Positions 1 to 9,188 of a stretch of DNA of 48,512 bases are shown here, one piece after another (within the stretch, counting starts at the first letter, position 1; every line of letters starts with the position of its first letter). Under the pieces are notes generated by a model that saw only the letters and a list, made by a program, of their open reading frames with translations, had not been told where the DNA came from and searched no databases. The stretch lies in contig PEVD01000028.1 in NCBI GenBank assembly GCA_002780305.1, positions 1-48,512 of the forward strand. Direction: 5' to 3'. This stretch comes from Candidatus Shapirobacteria bacterium CG03_land_8_20_14_0_80_40_19. Its GTDB lineage: Bacteria > Patescibacteriota > Microgenomatia > UM-FILTER-40-11. Both the position numbers and the translations under genes were made by a program.

Positions 1-1
1 A

Positions 2-439
2 AGAATAGTTGTTATTAAGAACGGTAAAGTCTTGGTTCAATATCGGCAAAAACAAGATTACTATCATTATATTGGTGGCCATTTGGAATATGGTGAAACG
101 ATTATGGAAGGCTGTATCCGGGAAGTGGCCGAAGAGTGCAGTGGAGCCAAATTCGAATTTAAAAAAATTCTCTATATCCGGGATTTTATCCTTCCGGAAG
201 AAAATGAACATAGTGTGGAACTATTTATTTTAGGTGATATTGAAAAATTTGAAGAACTGGAACATCTTTTTGATCCCCAACATCCCGACGGTTCCGTTTG
301 GTGTACTTGGTTGGATATGAACAATCTGCCAGATAATCTTTACCCTCACGCGCTTTCACAAAAACTTCTGACTGATTTTAAAAACGGTTTCCCCAAAGAA
401 GGAGAATATGTCGGAAGGATGGACAAAAAAACAAATTAA
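2..439 (+). CDS. Nudix hydrolase, 5' truncated by window edge
   Basis: Frame is open from base 2 (RIVVIKNGKVLVQYRQ...). Nudix-box-like GGHLEYGETIMEGCIREVAEEC. Confidence 0.85.
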   Translation, partial: RIVVIKNGKVLVQYRQKQDYYHYIGGHLEYGETIMEGCIREVAEECSGAKFEFKKILYIRDFILPEENEHSVELFILGDIEKFEELEHLFDPQHPDGSVWCTWLDMNNLPDNLYPHALSQKLLTDFKNGFPKEGEYVGRMDKKTN

Positions 440-476
440 GGTAATTTTGTTTGATATGGTTGGGGTTTTAATTTAA
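408..476 (+). pseudogene. HAD-superfamily hydrolase N-terminal remnant (22 aa)
   Basis: ATG at 408 overlaps the Nudix 3' end. Translation MSEGWTKKQIKVILFDMVGVLI* resembles HAD motif I (hhhhDxDGVLI) and then stops at the GRE gene boundary. Confidence 0.5.
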
Positions 477-2776
477 GACAATCCGGTAATCCGGTCAACG
501 ACCAACTGCCTGAATTCCGGAGAAAGACTGGCAAAATAGGCGCTGAAACCGGTTACCCTTACGATTAAGCCAGGGTATTTCCAAGGGTCCTTATTGGCTT
601 CCAGTATTTGTTCTTTATTTAAGACATTTAAATTGATTTGCGTCCCGCCGTCTTTAAAGTGAGTTCTAATTAAATTTTCAAGAATTATGACTAATTCATC
701 GCTGGGCATCAACCCCGGATCAACTTCCAATTGTAAAGGAGCGGTATTGCCCCAACCAAGCTGCTTGTTTACATTGGCAACGGCGTTGCTTAAGGCCGTT
801 AACGCTTCGTCGCGCCTGAATCCCGGATCCGGATTGGATCCGTGTGAGATTTTCTCTCCTGCCTTGCGGCCATTGGGAGTTGCCCCCAGGACTTTCCCCA
901 TCGGAATCGTATTGGCCCAACTAAAAACGCCCGGAAGCATATTGTAACCATGAGGGGTCTTTTTTTCTCTTATCAGTTCAGAGAATGTTTTGGCTACTTT
1001 TTCCGCCCAATTATCGGCATCCGTTCCACCGGTGCCGTAACGGGGAATACGATTCATCATCAGTCTGATTCTTTCTCCTTCGGGTCCTGCCCAATCATTT
1101 TTTAGGTACTCGGCAATTTGGTCCCAGGTAAGCTTTTTTTCTTTCTCTACTCTTTGGCTTAAGGCGGCAAAGGAATCGGCGACCGTCGCCAGAGCCGCCC
1201 CGTCAACTCCTAGGTTAATAAATTCAACTCCGCCTCCGGAAGCATCGATTCCTTTTTCAATCGGTCCGTCGCAAAGCAGGTCCAAAACCAGTTCCGGAAA
1301 GACCTTTTGCATATTTTCAATCTGGAAATCAATGCTTTGGGCGGTCGCGTCAACAGCAATCCGCAAATGGTCTTGAAAATAAGTCCACAATCTTTCCGTA
1401 CTCGGGGAAGCTTCTTTCTCCATCATGTCTTTAAAGGCGACCTCAAAAACTTTGCCGAAATTTATTTTTACACAGTCGTTTAGGGTATATTCTTTTCCCG
1501 GAATGGCGGACCAATGACAGCCGGAGTAAACTCTTTGCCGGCAGACTTCCAAAGGATAACCGTTCCTGGCAAATTCCCTTATCGTATTGTCGATGGCCAA
1601 GAATTTAGGCATAGCGGTTTTGTCCTCAACCATAATTTCAAGTCCTCTTTGAAGCAGTTTCGGATCAACGCTTTCCCCGACGCAAACTCCGATATTGGCC
1701 GGAATTTTCAGCCGGTGAGCCGCTTCCAAAACCATAAAAGAAACCTCATTGGTCGTGTCTTCGCCTTTTTCGTTTGGTCCGCCAAGCTGGATATAACCGG
1801 TGTCTTTTATCAAAAAACAGGTGATATGGAAAATGGCCTCTTCTTTATCAATTCTTCCTTCTATAAAATCCTTTTCATAAAAAGGCGTCAGTAGAGCGTC
1901 CAGTCTGCCCAGAGAACCGCTGCCGTTGTACATCCTGGCCGCCATTTGATACCAGGTCATCCATTGGCAGGCTTCGCGGAAAGTTTCCGGCGGTTGGTTG
2001 ACAAGTTTTTCATTCATCGTTGCCATTTGAAGTAAGTTTTCTCTGATTGCCGGATCGGTTTCTTTTTCCGCCATCGCTCTTGCCTCTGCTACATTGTGAG
2101 TGATCCAGGCCTGGATGCCAACCGCCACGTTTTCCAGGGCGGTTAAAAATTCAATTTTGTCGGGATTGGCTTCTTTTGAGATTCTGATTTTATGCAGAAT
2201 TCCCTGCCAGCCGATATCAAGACCGATGGCCAGGTCTTGGCAAAAATGCTGGGTGGCGCCGATGGCGCCGACCAGCTCATATTTTCTTCTGACATCAAGC
2301 AGGTCTTGGGGAATTTTGATATCGGGATTCCAGCCCGGTTCACGGTAAGAATTGAAATTGACCATATAACCGCCGAGAAGTGAACTTTGGGGATCAACAT
2401 AAGGAGGATGGTTTTCCAGTAAACGGCGGAAATTTTTTCCGACCATTTCCGCTCCGAAAAATCCGCCGGAGGAATGATTGCTTTCTATGCCCAAGTGTTC
2501 ATCATTCTTTATTCTTATGTCTGAAATTTCCACTCCGGAACCGCTTACCGCCTTAACTACTTCTCTTCTTTCCTCCGGAGGAGGGATAATGGCGAGATCA
2601 TCAGAATCCAAAAAACCCGATAATTCCCGTTTTTCCCGGTTATGTCTTAATTTTGTCTCAACCAGTCCTTGGAGCCTCTTCGCGTAGCTAAATTCTTCCG
2701 TTATCGGAGCTTCAGGGCCGGAGACCGTCAGTGTTTCCTTGGTCATCAAAGAAAGTTTAACACCTTTTTTAACCAA
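473..2776 (-). CDS. Glycyl radical enzyme (pyruvate formate-lyase-like family)
   Basis: C-terminal glycyl-radical motif RVTGFSAYFASLSPEFRQLVVDRI; candidate thiyl Cys in YSGCHWSAIPGKEYTLND; 767 aa. Confidence 0.88.
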   Translation of the reverse strand: MVKKGVKLSLMTKETLTVSGPEAPITEEFSYAKRLQGLVETKLRHNREKRELSGFLDSDDLAIIPPPEERREVVKAVSGSGVEISDIRIKNDEHLGIESNHSSGGFFGAEMVGKNFRRLLENHPPYVDPQSSLLGGYMVNFNSYREPGWNPDIKIPQDLLDVRRKYELVGAIGATQHFCQDLAIGLDIGWQGILHKIRISKEANPDKIEFLTALENVAVGIQAWITHNVAEARAMAEKETDPAIRENLLQMATMNEKLVNQPPETFREACQWMTWYQMAARMYNGSGSLGRLDALLTPFYEKDFIEGRIDKEEAIFHITCFLIKDTGYIQLGGPNEKGEDTTNEVSFMVLEAAHRLKIPANIGVCVGESVDPKLLQRGLEIMVEDKTAMPKFLAIDNTIREFARNGYPLEVCRQRVYSGCHWSAIPGKEYTLNDCVKINFGKVFEVAFKDMMEKEASPSTERLWTYFQDHLRIAVDATAQSIDFQIENMQKVFPELVLDLLCDGPIEKGIDASGGGVEFINLGVDGAALATVADSFAALSQRVEKEKKLTWDQIAEYLKNDWAGPEGERIRLMMNRIPRYGTGGTDADNWAEKVAKTFSELIREKKTPHGYNMLPGVFSWANTIPMGKVLGATPNGRKAGEKISHGSNPDPGFRRDEALTALSNAVANVNKQLGWGNTAPLQLEVDPGLMPSDELVIILENLIRTHFKDGGTQINLNVLNKEQILEANKDPWKYPGLIVRVTGFSAYFASLSPEFRQLVVDRITGLS

Positions 2777-2825
2777 AAATCAAACGGTTAACCGGAAGCC
2801 AAAAAATTTGGAGGAAGGACTGAAG

Positions 2826-3125
2826 ATGGCGATGGCGTATTCCGGGTCCGGCAGTATCTGTTATGCCGGTGTTTGCTTAATTCACCCAAGATTCGGCGAA
2901 GTGGTTGAAGTCTCAGAAACAAAAACTAAAATGCAGTCGTTTTTCGAGGAAGAATTGAAGAAATTGGTTGACGATAAATTTTTACTGCGGTCGGGGGCAT
3001 TGGGGATTTCCGAAGAAACCGCCGGTTTTACTTTAGTGGAATCCCTGTCCGGCTCTTATACCGGTCCTTTCGGTTTGCCGATGGAGATTGTCAGAAAATA
3101 TCTGAAAGAGTGGGAATTGGTTTAA
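2826..3125 (+). CDS. Hypothetical protein (about 100 aa)
   Basis: ORF with ggaggaagg upstream of ATG 2826: MAMAYSGSGSICYAGVCLIHPRFGEVVEVSE... The longer 2739 start overlaps the GRE 5' end. Confidence 0.55.
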   Translation: MAMAYSGSGSICYAGVCLIHPRFGEVVEVSETKTKMQSFFEEELKKLVDDKFLLRSGALGISEETAGFTLVESLSGSYTGPFGLPMEIVRKYLKEWELV

Positions 3126-3166
3126 TTTTTTTTGGAAAAAAGACCTTTGGTAAATTGGCTTTTTAC

Positions 3167-3817
3167 TTAAGAAAGGGCATTTTTTAAGATTGAAAAAGCG
3201 CGGGAAATTTCTTGGCTTTCTAAAATAATTGTAAATTCCGAAAAAGTTGAAACCACTTCAACGACATTGATTCCCTCCCAGGCCAGAAATTTTAGAATCG
3301 TGTAGTAGACTCCGGGGGTCAAGACATTTTTTTCCGGCAAACGGATCGTAATTGAAGAGAGGTGGTCAGGCTGGTAAATAATTTTTTCTCTTTCTAAAAT
3401 CGCTTTAACTTTATCTTTTAACTCACGGCTGACAATTATTGTGGTTTCGAAAATTCCCTGCGTTATCGTTAAAAAGTTTCTATTTTGGTTTTCGACCGCC
3501 TCAATAATTTTTTTGTGTTTTTCCGGAGAAAAGCTTGAATTTAAAATCGTAAATTCCAACAGATTTGATCTTAAGATTAAATCATGGTTTTTTTCCAAAA
3601 CACTGTCAACTTGAAATTTGGAGGCTAATGTCTTTGGCCGTCTTTTTAGAGCCATAAGAACTGCTCCCTCCCGAACCTCTTTAAAGGTTTCTTTTCTTAC
3701 CTCCGGTAATATCTGTCTAGCTAAAGCAGAAAGATTAATAATTCCGCTGTTGATGGCCTCCTCTAAAAAAGATTTTTTTTTAATGATTTGGTCTACTGCA
3801 TTAGATACGGTTATCAT
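3167..3817 (-). CDS. ACT-domain-containing protein (aspartate-kinase-type ACT), putative regulator
   Basis: C-terminal half reads as ACT-like repeats (ITIRLPEKNVLTPGVYYTILKFLAWEGINVVEVVSTFSEFTIIL); divergent from lysW. Confidence 0.65.
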   Translation of the reverse strand: MITVSNAVDQIIKKKSFLEEAINSGIINLSALARQILPEVRKETFKEVREGAVLMALKRRPKTLASKFQVDSVLEKNHDLILRSNLLEFTILNSSFSPEKHKKIIEAVENQNRNFLTITQGIFETTIIVSRELKDKVKAILEREKIIYQPDHLSSITIRLPEKNVLTPGVYYTILKFLAWEGINVVEVVSTFSEFTIILESQEISRAFSILKNALS

Positions 3818-3818
3818 T

Positions 3819-3834
3819 TGTTAAAAAATTAACA
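3819..3834. promoter_or_regulatory. Dyad TGTTAA-AAAA-TTAACA in the divergent ACT/lysW promoter region
   Basis: Read directly; the intergenic region also carries TGTCAA...TTGACA inverted half-sites. Confidence 0.4.
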
Positions 3835-3927
3835 TTTTTTATTAAATTTGTCAATTGTTATTAAAAATTTGACATAGCCTGACAGATGCTTATTATTAAA
3901 AAAGTTATTATTTATTTATTTAAATCT

Positions 3928-4110
3928 ATGTCAAAACTATTCTCTATTTGTCCGGTCTGTGATGCCCAGGTTGTTCTTGCCGAAGGAGTGGAAGAATCGG
4001 AAATTATCAGTTGTTCCGATTGCCGCTGCCGGCTGGTGGTGGAAAAAATAGAAAAAAATACGGCCGCTTTAACTAAAGCGCCCGAAGTTGAAGAGGATTG
4101 GGGGGAATAA
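3928..4110 (+). CDS. lysW: Amino-group carrier protein LysW
   Basis: MSKLFSICPVCDAQV...ISCSDCRCRL...EVEEDWGE; CxxC zinc pairs and the diagnostic C-terminal EDWGE. Confidence 0.93.
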   Translation: MSKLFSICPVCDAQVVLAEGVEESEIISCSDCRCRLVVEKIEKNTAALTKAPEVEEDWGE

Positions 4111-4115
4111 ACCTT

Positions 4116-4967
4116 ATGCCGACAATCGGACTATTTCATTCGACGGTTAGAGCCGAGGAAAAGCTGATTATCAGAGCCGCCCGGGAGAAAAAAGCGGGCA
4201 TAAAACTGATTGATATCAGAAATGAAGTTTTTAATCCGCTGCATTACCGCCCCGATTTTGACATTGCCCTGGAAAGGTCGGTTTCTACGGTTAAAGGGGG
4301 GTATGCAACAGAATTTTTGGAAGCGCTTGGGGCGGTGGTGATTAATCCGTCCGGGGTGGCGAGAATATGCGAGGATAAATTTTTGACTTCGTTGGCTCTT
4401 CAAAAAACCGGTGTTCCCACTCTAAAATTTGCCATGGCTTTTTCCTTGGAGCAGGCAATGGCGGCGGTTGCTGATTTAGGCGGATTTCCGGTAGTGGTTA
4501 AACCGCCTCTTGGTTCTTGGGGCAGAATGCTGGCAAAAGTTAACGATAGAGATTCTCTTGAGGCCATCATCGAACACAAAGACGTACTGGGCTCACCTCA
4601 ACAAAAGGCTTATTATTTGCAGGAATATATTCAAAAACCCGGCCGGGATATTAGGTCGTTTGTGGTCGGCGGTGAAACAATTTGTGCTATTTATCGTACT
4701 TCTTCTCATTGGATAACTAATACCGCGTTGGGTGGAAAAGCGACTAATTGTCCGGTAACTAAAGAGCTTTCGCAACTTTCCCTGCAGGCGGCCAAAGCAG
4801 TTAGGGGTGGAATTTTGGCGATAGACATTATTGAGACATCCGAAGGATTAAAAGTGAACGAAATAAACCATACCATGGAGTTTAAAAATTCTGAGGAGCC
4901 GACAGGCGTTAGTATTTCCGGAGCGATTGTCGATTACTGTTTGCAAAAAATTAATAGCAATGATTAA
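4116..4967 (+). CDS. lysX: LysW ligase (LysX/ArgX, ATP-grasp)
   Basis: MPTIGLFHSTVRAEEKLI..., ATP-grasp body, C-terminal VNEINHTMEFKNS; adjacent to lysW. Confidence 0.9.
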   Translation: MPTIGLFHSTVRAEEKLIIRAAREKKAGIKLIDIRNEVFNPLHYRPDFDIALERSVSTVKGGYATEFLEALGAVVINPSGVARICEDKFLTSLALQKTGVPTLKFAMAFSLEQAMAAVADLGGFPVVVKPPLGSWGRMLAKVNDRDSLEAIIEHKDVLGSPQQKAYYLQEYIQKPGRDIRSFVVGGETICAIYRTSSHWITNTALGGKATNCPVTKELSQLSLQAAKAVRGGILAIDIIETSEGLKVNEINHTMEFKNSEEPTGVSISGAIVDYCLQKINSND

Positions 4968-6003
4968 TGTTTCTATTATCGGCGGTTCAGGTTATGCAGG
5001 TGGAGAGCTTTTAAGACTGCTTGCTTTTCACCCGAAAGTAAAGGTTAAACAGGCAACCAGCATGCGCTTTGCCGGCCAACCGGTCAGTCTTGTTCACCCC
5101 AACTTAAGGGGCGTTTGTGATTTGGTTTTTTGCGGGTTGGAAGAGCTAAAGCCATGTGATCTGCTTTTTGTGGCTTTGCCCAACGGTGAATCAATGGATT
5201 TAATGGCGAATTTTATGAAATTATCGCCAAAAATTATTGATTTAGGCGCTGATTTTAGATTACAGGACGAAAAAATCTGGGAAAATTATTATCATACCCC
5301 TCATACAAAATCCGCGTTGCTAAAAAAATTCGTTTACGGTGTTCCCGAAATTTATGCCGAGCAAATAAAAAAGGCTGATTATGTGGCCGGACCGGGTTGT
5401 GAAGCAATAGTCTCAATTTTATGTCTTTACCCCCTTATTAAAAACAATTTGATAAAAGAAGAGCCGATTATTGTTGATGCCAAGATGGGGAGTTCTCAGT
5501 CGGGAAATAAACCCAGCTCGTCTTCTCATCATCCGGAAAGAGCCGGTGCCGTTAGATCATATCAACCTGTCGGTCATCGGCATGCGGCCGAGATAGAACA
5601 AGTTCTTAATCAATTTGGCCAAAAGGTGACCGTTAATATTTCGGCAACAGCGATCGAAATGGTCAGGGGGATTTTGGTTACCATTCACACTTTTTTAAAA
5701 AAAGAGGTTGAGGAGAAAGAAATTTGGAAAATTTTACGAACCGAATATGGTGAAAAACCTTTTGTGCGGATTGTTAAAAAAAAACAGGGGCTTTACCGTT
5801 TTCCCGAACCAAAAATTTTACAAGGCACAAATTATTGCGACATCGGTTTTGAAAAAGAATCGAAAGGCAGTCGCCTGGTTGTTTTAGGGGCGATTGACAA
5901 TTTAGTTAAAGGCACCGCCGGTAATGCGGTTCAATGTCTGAATTTAATGTTTGGTTTTGAAGAAAGTTTAGCCTTAGAGTTTCCGGGCTTGCACCCGATA
6001 TAA
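4960..6003 (+). CDS. lysY: LysW-aminoadipate/glutamyl-phosphate reductase (ArgC/LysY family)
   Basis: MINVSIIGGSGYAGGELLRLL..., AGPGCEA catalytic region, HRHAAEIEQ; overlaps the lysX stop. Confidence 0.9.
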   Translation: MINVSIIGGSGYAGGELLRLLAFHPKVKVKQATSMRFAGQPVSLVHPNLRGVCDLVFCGLEELKPCDLLFVALPNGESMDLMANFMKLSPKIIDLGADFRLQDEKIWENYYHTPHTKSALLKKFVYGVPEIYAEQIKKADYVAGPGCEAIVSILCLYPLIKNNLIKEEPIIVDAKMGSSQSGNKPSSSSHHPERAGAVRSYQPVGHRHAAEIEQVLNQFGQKVTVNISATAIEMVRGILVTIHTFLKKEVEEKEIWKILRTEYGEKPFVRIVKKKQGLYRFPEPKILQGTNYCDIGFEKESKGSRLVVLGAIDNLVKGTAGNAVQCLNLMFGFEESLALEFPGLHPI

Positions 6004-6004
6004 A

Positions 6005-7228
6005 ATGAGAATAAATTTTAAAGGTTTTATTGACACGACCTTAAGAGACGGTCAATCGTCACCCTTACTTTATGATACTTATAAATACCGGTTTTCTTTG
6101 GCAGAAAAGAAACAGATTGTTAATGCGCTGCTTAAGCTGGGCGTGCGTTTCTTTGAATTTTATTCGCCGGTGGTAAGCGAAGAAGAAAGGAAAAGTTTTC
6201 TGATCCTGAAAAAATACATTAAATCTTTAACCCCGGAAAAAACTTATCTCCTTGCTCACTGCCGTTGTCATCCGCTGGACATTCAGACTGCCCTAGGACT
6301 TGGCTTTGACGGTTTGAATTTATATATGGGACTTTCCGAGGAAGCGCAGGAAAACTATGGAAAAAGTTTACGGCAATTGTCGGATTTAATTGGAGAAATC
6401 GTCATATCGACCAGACAGAAAAATCCTTTGCTTTGGTTAAGATATAGCGGGGAAGACGCTTTCCGCACCTCCTTAAAAAATCTCTTTTTAGTCTATGATC
6501 GGATTGCGCAGTATGTTGATGCTTTTGGTTTTCCCGATACGACCGGAACAGCCACGCCGGAAAAAGTGGGGCAAAGAGTAAGAGCTTTTAAAAAACGGTA
6601 TCCAAAAGTTAATCTGGAATGCCATTTTCATAATGACCGAGGGTTATCTTTAATAAATACAATGGCCGCGGTTAAAAATGGGGCAGAATTTATTGACAGT
6701 TCTATTTGGGGCATGGCAGAACGGTCTGGAATTACTTCAGTCACTGGTGCTTTGCTTAATTTTTACGAGATAGATAAGAGTTTGGTGAAGAATTTTAATC
6801 TGCAATTTGCTTATCCCCTGAATGTTTTAATGGCTTCAATTTTGGGCTGGCAGGTGCCATGGACCGAACCGGTTTCTTTAACTAATCGGACCCACATTGC
6901 CGGTGTTCACCAGAAAGCGGTTTTGGGGCATAAAGGTTATGAAGCTCACCAGCTGGAAAAATTTGGTATTACTAGCCAGCAGCTGCTTTTAGGCCCTTTA
7001 AGCGGCTGGAACTTTATCTATTATTTCTTGAAAGAAATGGAAAATTATATTATTACTCCGGAGGAAGCGAAAATAATAACGGCTGATTTTAAAAAACAAA
7101 CCAAAAAATTAGGAAAGAAAATTAAACCGGAAGAGATTTTAAACCAGTTGGCAAAATCTCATTCCTTAACAAGAACTTCCATTCCAAAAAAATTTGCTGA
7201 CAAAAGAAAGGAGAATTTAGGGATATGA
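6005..7228 (+). CDS. Homocitrate synthase-like / 2-isopropylmalate synthase-family (DRE-TIM metallolyase)
   Basis: FIDTTLRDGQSSP, LECHFHNDRGLSL, ERSGITSV; about 407 aa with no evident LeuA regulatory domain. Confidence 0.8.
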   Translation: MRINFKGFIDTTLRDGQSSPLLYDTYKYRFSLAEKKQIVNALLKLGVRFFEFYSPVVSEEERKSFLILKKYIKSLTPEKTYLLAHCRCHPLDIQTALGLGFDGLNLYMGLSEEAQENYGKSLRQLSDLIGEIVISTRQKNPLLWLRYSGEDAFRTSLKNLFLVYDRIAQYVDAFGFPDTTGTATPEKVGQRVRAFKKRYPKVNLECHFHNDRGLSLINTMAAVKNGAEFIDSSIWGMAERSGITSVTGALLNFYEIDKSLVKNFNLQFAYPLNVLMASILGWQVPWTEPVSLTNRTHIAGVHQKAVLGHKGYEAHQLEKFGITSQQLLLGPLSGWNFIYYFLKEMENYIITPEEAKIITADFKKQTKKLGKKIKPEEILNQLAKSHSLTRTSIPKKFADKRKENLGI

Positions 7229-8025
7229 TTATTGTCAAAGCCGGCGGCGGCAGTAATATTAATTGGGATTTTATTGCCGAAGATTTAGCCAATCTGGTAA
7301 AAAAACGAAAATTCGTGGTTGTCCATGGAGCTAGCCGGCGGCGAGATGAAATTGCCGAAAAACTAAGTTGCCCGACAAAAACAATTATTTCTCCTTCCGG
7401 CGTCAGCAGTGTTTATACGGACAATGAAGCTCTGGCTATTTTTTTGATGGTTTATAGCGGGCTGGTTAATAAACAGATCGTGGCAAAAATGCGGTCGTTT
7501 GGTCTTGATGCGGTCGGTTTATCCGGGGTGGATGGAGGACTTTGGAAGGCAAAGGCCAAAAAGGAAATTTTTGTTAAAGACGGGGATAAAACCAAGCTGA
7601 TAAAAAATAACTTAACTGGCAGGGTGGAGGAAATTAATACCAAATTAATAAATCTTCTTTTGGGAAGTGGTTACTTACCGGTTATTTGCCCGCCGGCAAT
7701 CAGTTTTGAGAATGAAATTGTCAATACCGACAATGATTGGGCGGCGGCGGTGATGGCCGGTCAGCTGGAGGTAAAAGAGATTGTCGTTCTTTTTGAAGCG
7801 CCGGGTTTGTTAAGAGATCCGAAAGATGAAAAAACCAAAATTAGCCGGATAGAAAAAGAAAAACTGGCAGATTTTTTGGTTTATGCGCAAGGCCGGATGA
7901 AGAAAAAGATATTAGGAGCGAAAAAAGCCTTTGAATTAGGGGTGGAAAAAATTTATTGGGGTGACGGCCGGATTAAAAATCCGATCATTAATGCTCTTGC
8001 CGGAAAAGGGACAGTTATCGAATAA
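7225..8025 (+). CDS. lysZ: LysW-aminoadipate/acetylglutamate kinase family (LysZ/ArgB)
   Basis: MIIVKAGGGSNINW...VVVHGASRRRDEIAEKL...NTDNDWAAAVMAG; overlaps the preceding stop. Confidence 0.9.
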   Translation: MIIVKAGGGSNINWDFIAEDLANLVKKRKFVVVHGASRRRDEIAEKLSCPTKTIISPSGVSSVYTDNEALAIFLMVYSGLVNKQIVAKMRSFGLDAVGLSGVDGGLWKAKAKKEIFVKDGDKTKLIKNNLTGRVEEINTKLINLLLGSGYLPVICPPAISFENEIVNTDNDWAAAVMAGQLEVKEIVVLFEAPGLLRDPKDEKTKISRIEKEKLADFLVYAQGRMKKKILGAKKAFELGVEKIYWGDGRIKNPIINALAGKGTVIE

Positions 8026-8027
8026 AA

Positions 8028-9188
8028 ATGAAAGACTATCAGTATTTACAACAGAAATATTTAGTCAACACTTATCCTAACCGCGGGCTTGTTTTGACAA
8101 GAGGAAAAGGGGTCTATCTTTATGACCAAAACGAAGAAAAATATTTAGATATGATGAGCAATTACGGCGTAAATATTTTTGGTTATAATCATCCGTATTT
8201 GTTGGAAAAACTATCAGATCAGTTAAAAAAACTTATCACCCTTCATTGCAGTTTTAACAATGATACCCGCGCCATGTCAGCTGAAGCCTTGGTAAAAAGA
8301 TGCGCTGGTGGTTTAACTCAGGTGTATTTTTCTAATTCAGGAACGGAAGCGATTGAGGCAGCTTTGAAATTTGCGGTTTTGGCAACAGGTAAAAAGAAGT
8401 TTATTGCTTGTAATAATGCTTATCATGGTAAAACACTGGGAGCTTTGTCCGCAACCTCGGGAGAAAAATATCGGGCGCCTTTTGAGCCGTTGTTTTGGAA
8501 CTTTAAGCACATTGCTTACAACAATCTTTTAGAATTAGAAAAGGCAATTGATGATCAAACGGCGGCATTTATAGTTGAACCGGTTCAAGGTGAAGGGGGA
8601 ATAATTTTACCCGATGATAACTACTTGACTAATGTGAGGAAAATTTGTGATCGAGCAAGAATATTACTCATACTGGATGAGATTCAAACCGGGGTTGGTC
8701 GAACAGGATATTTTCTTGCCTCCGAAAAAGAAAAAATTAGCTACGACATAGTTTGTCTGGGAAAAGGATTGGCAGGCGGGATTCCGATCGGGGCGAGCTT
8801 GGTTTCTCAAAAAGTTGCTTTAAAAATTCCCAAACTGATACACAGTTCGACTCTTGGCGGTAATCCCCTTGCCTGCGGGGGAATATTAGCGATTTTGGAA
8901 TTGCTTGATGAAAAAACGTTAAAAAAAGTTGGCCGGTTAGGAGATTATTTTATTCAACAATTAAAGACAGTTAAGTTGCCATTGGTCAAAGAAATCAGGG
9001 GTAAGGGTTTAATGATTGGTGTCGAGCTGGACGACAAAAGAAATGAAATTTTAAGACAGTTGCAAATTAATAAAATTTTAGCAATACCGGCAGGGGAAAA
9101 TGTCGTCCGTTTTCTCCCTCCCTATACTATAGAGAAAGAAAATATTGATCTGGTGATAAAAAAGTTAAAAGAAATACTAAATGTGTAG
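8028..9188 (+). CDS. lysJ: PLP aminotransferase LysJ/ArgD
   Basis: YFSNSGTEAIEAALKFA, LILDEIQTGVGRTG, GKGLAGGIPIGA; class-III aminotransferase. Confidence 0.92.
   Translation: MKDYQYLQQKYLVNTYPNRGLVLTRGKGVYLYDQNEEKYLDMMSNYGVNIFGYNHPYLLEKLSDQLKKLITLHCSFNNDTRAMSAEALVKRCAGGLTQVYFSNSGTEAIEAALKFAVLATGKKKFIACNNAYHGKTLGALSATSGEKYRAPFEPLFWNFKHIAYNNLLELEKAIDDQTAAFIVEPVQGEGGIILPDDNYLTNVRKICDRARILLILDEIQTGVGRTGYFLASEKEKISYDIVCLGKGLAGGIPIGASLVSQKVALKIPKLIHSSTLGGNPLACGGILAILELLDEKTLKKVGRLGDYFIQQLKTVKLPLVKEIRGKGLMIGVELDDKRNEILRQLQINKILAIPAGENVVRFLPPYTIEKENIDLVIKKLKEILNV

Noticed and set aside
473-2776. Functional link between the GRE and the AmmeMemoRadiSam protein (missing activase = missing radical SAM partner)
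   Set aside because: About 39 kb apart with no sequence evidence of linkage; pure speculation from two absent partners.
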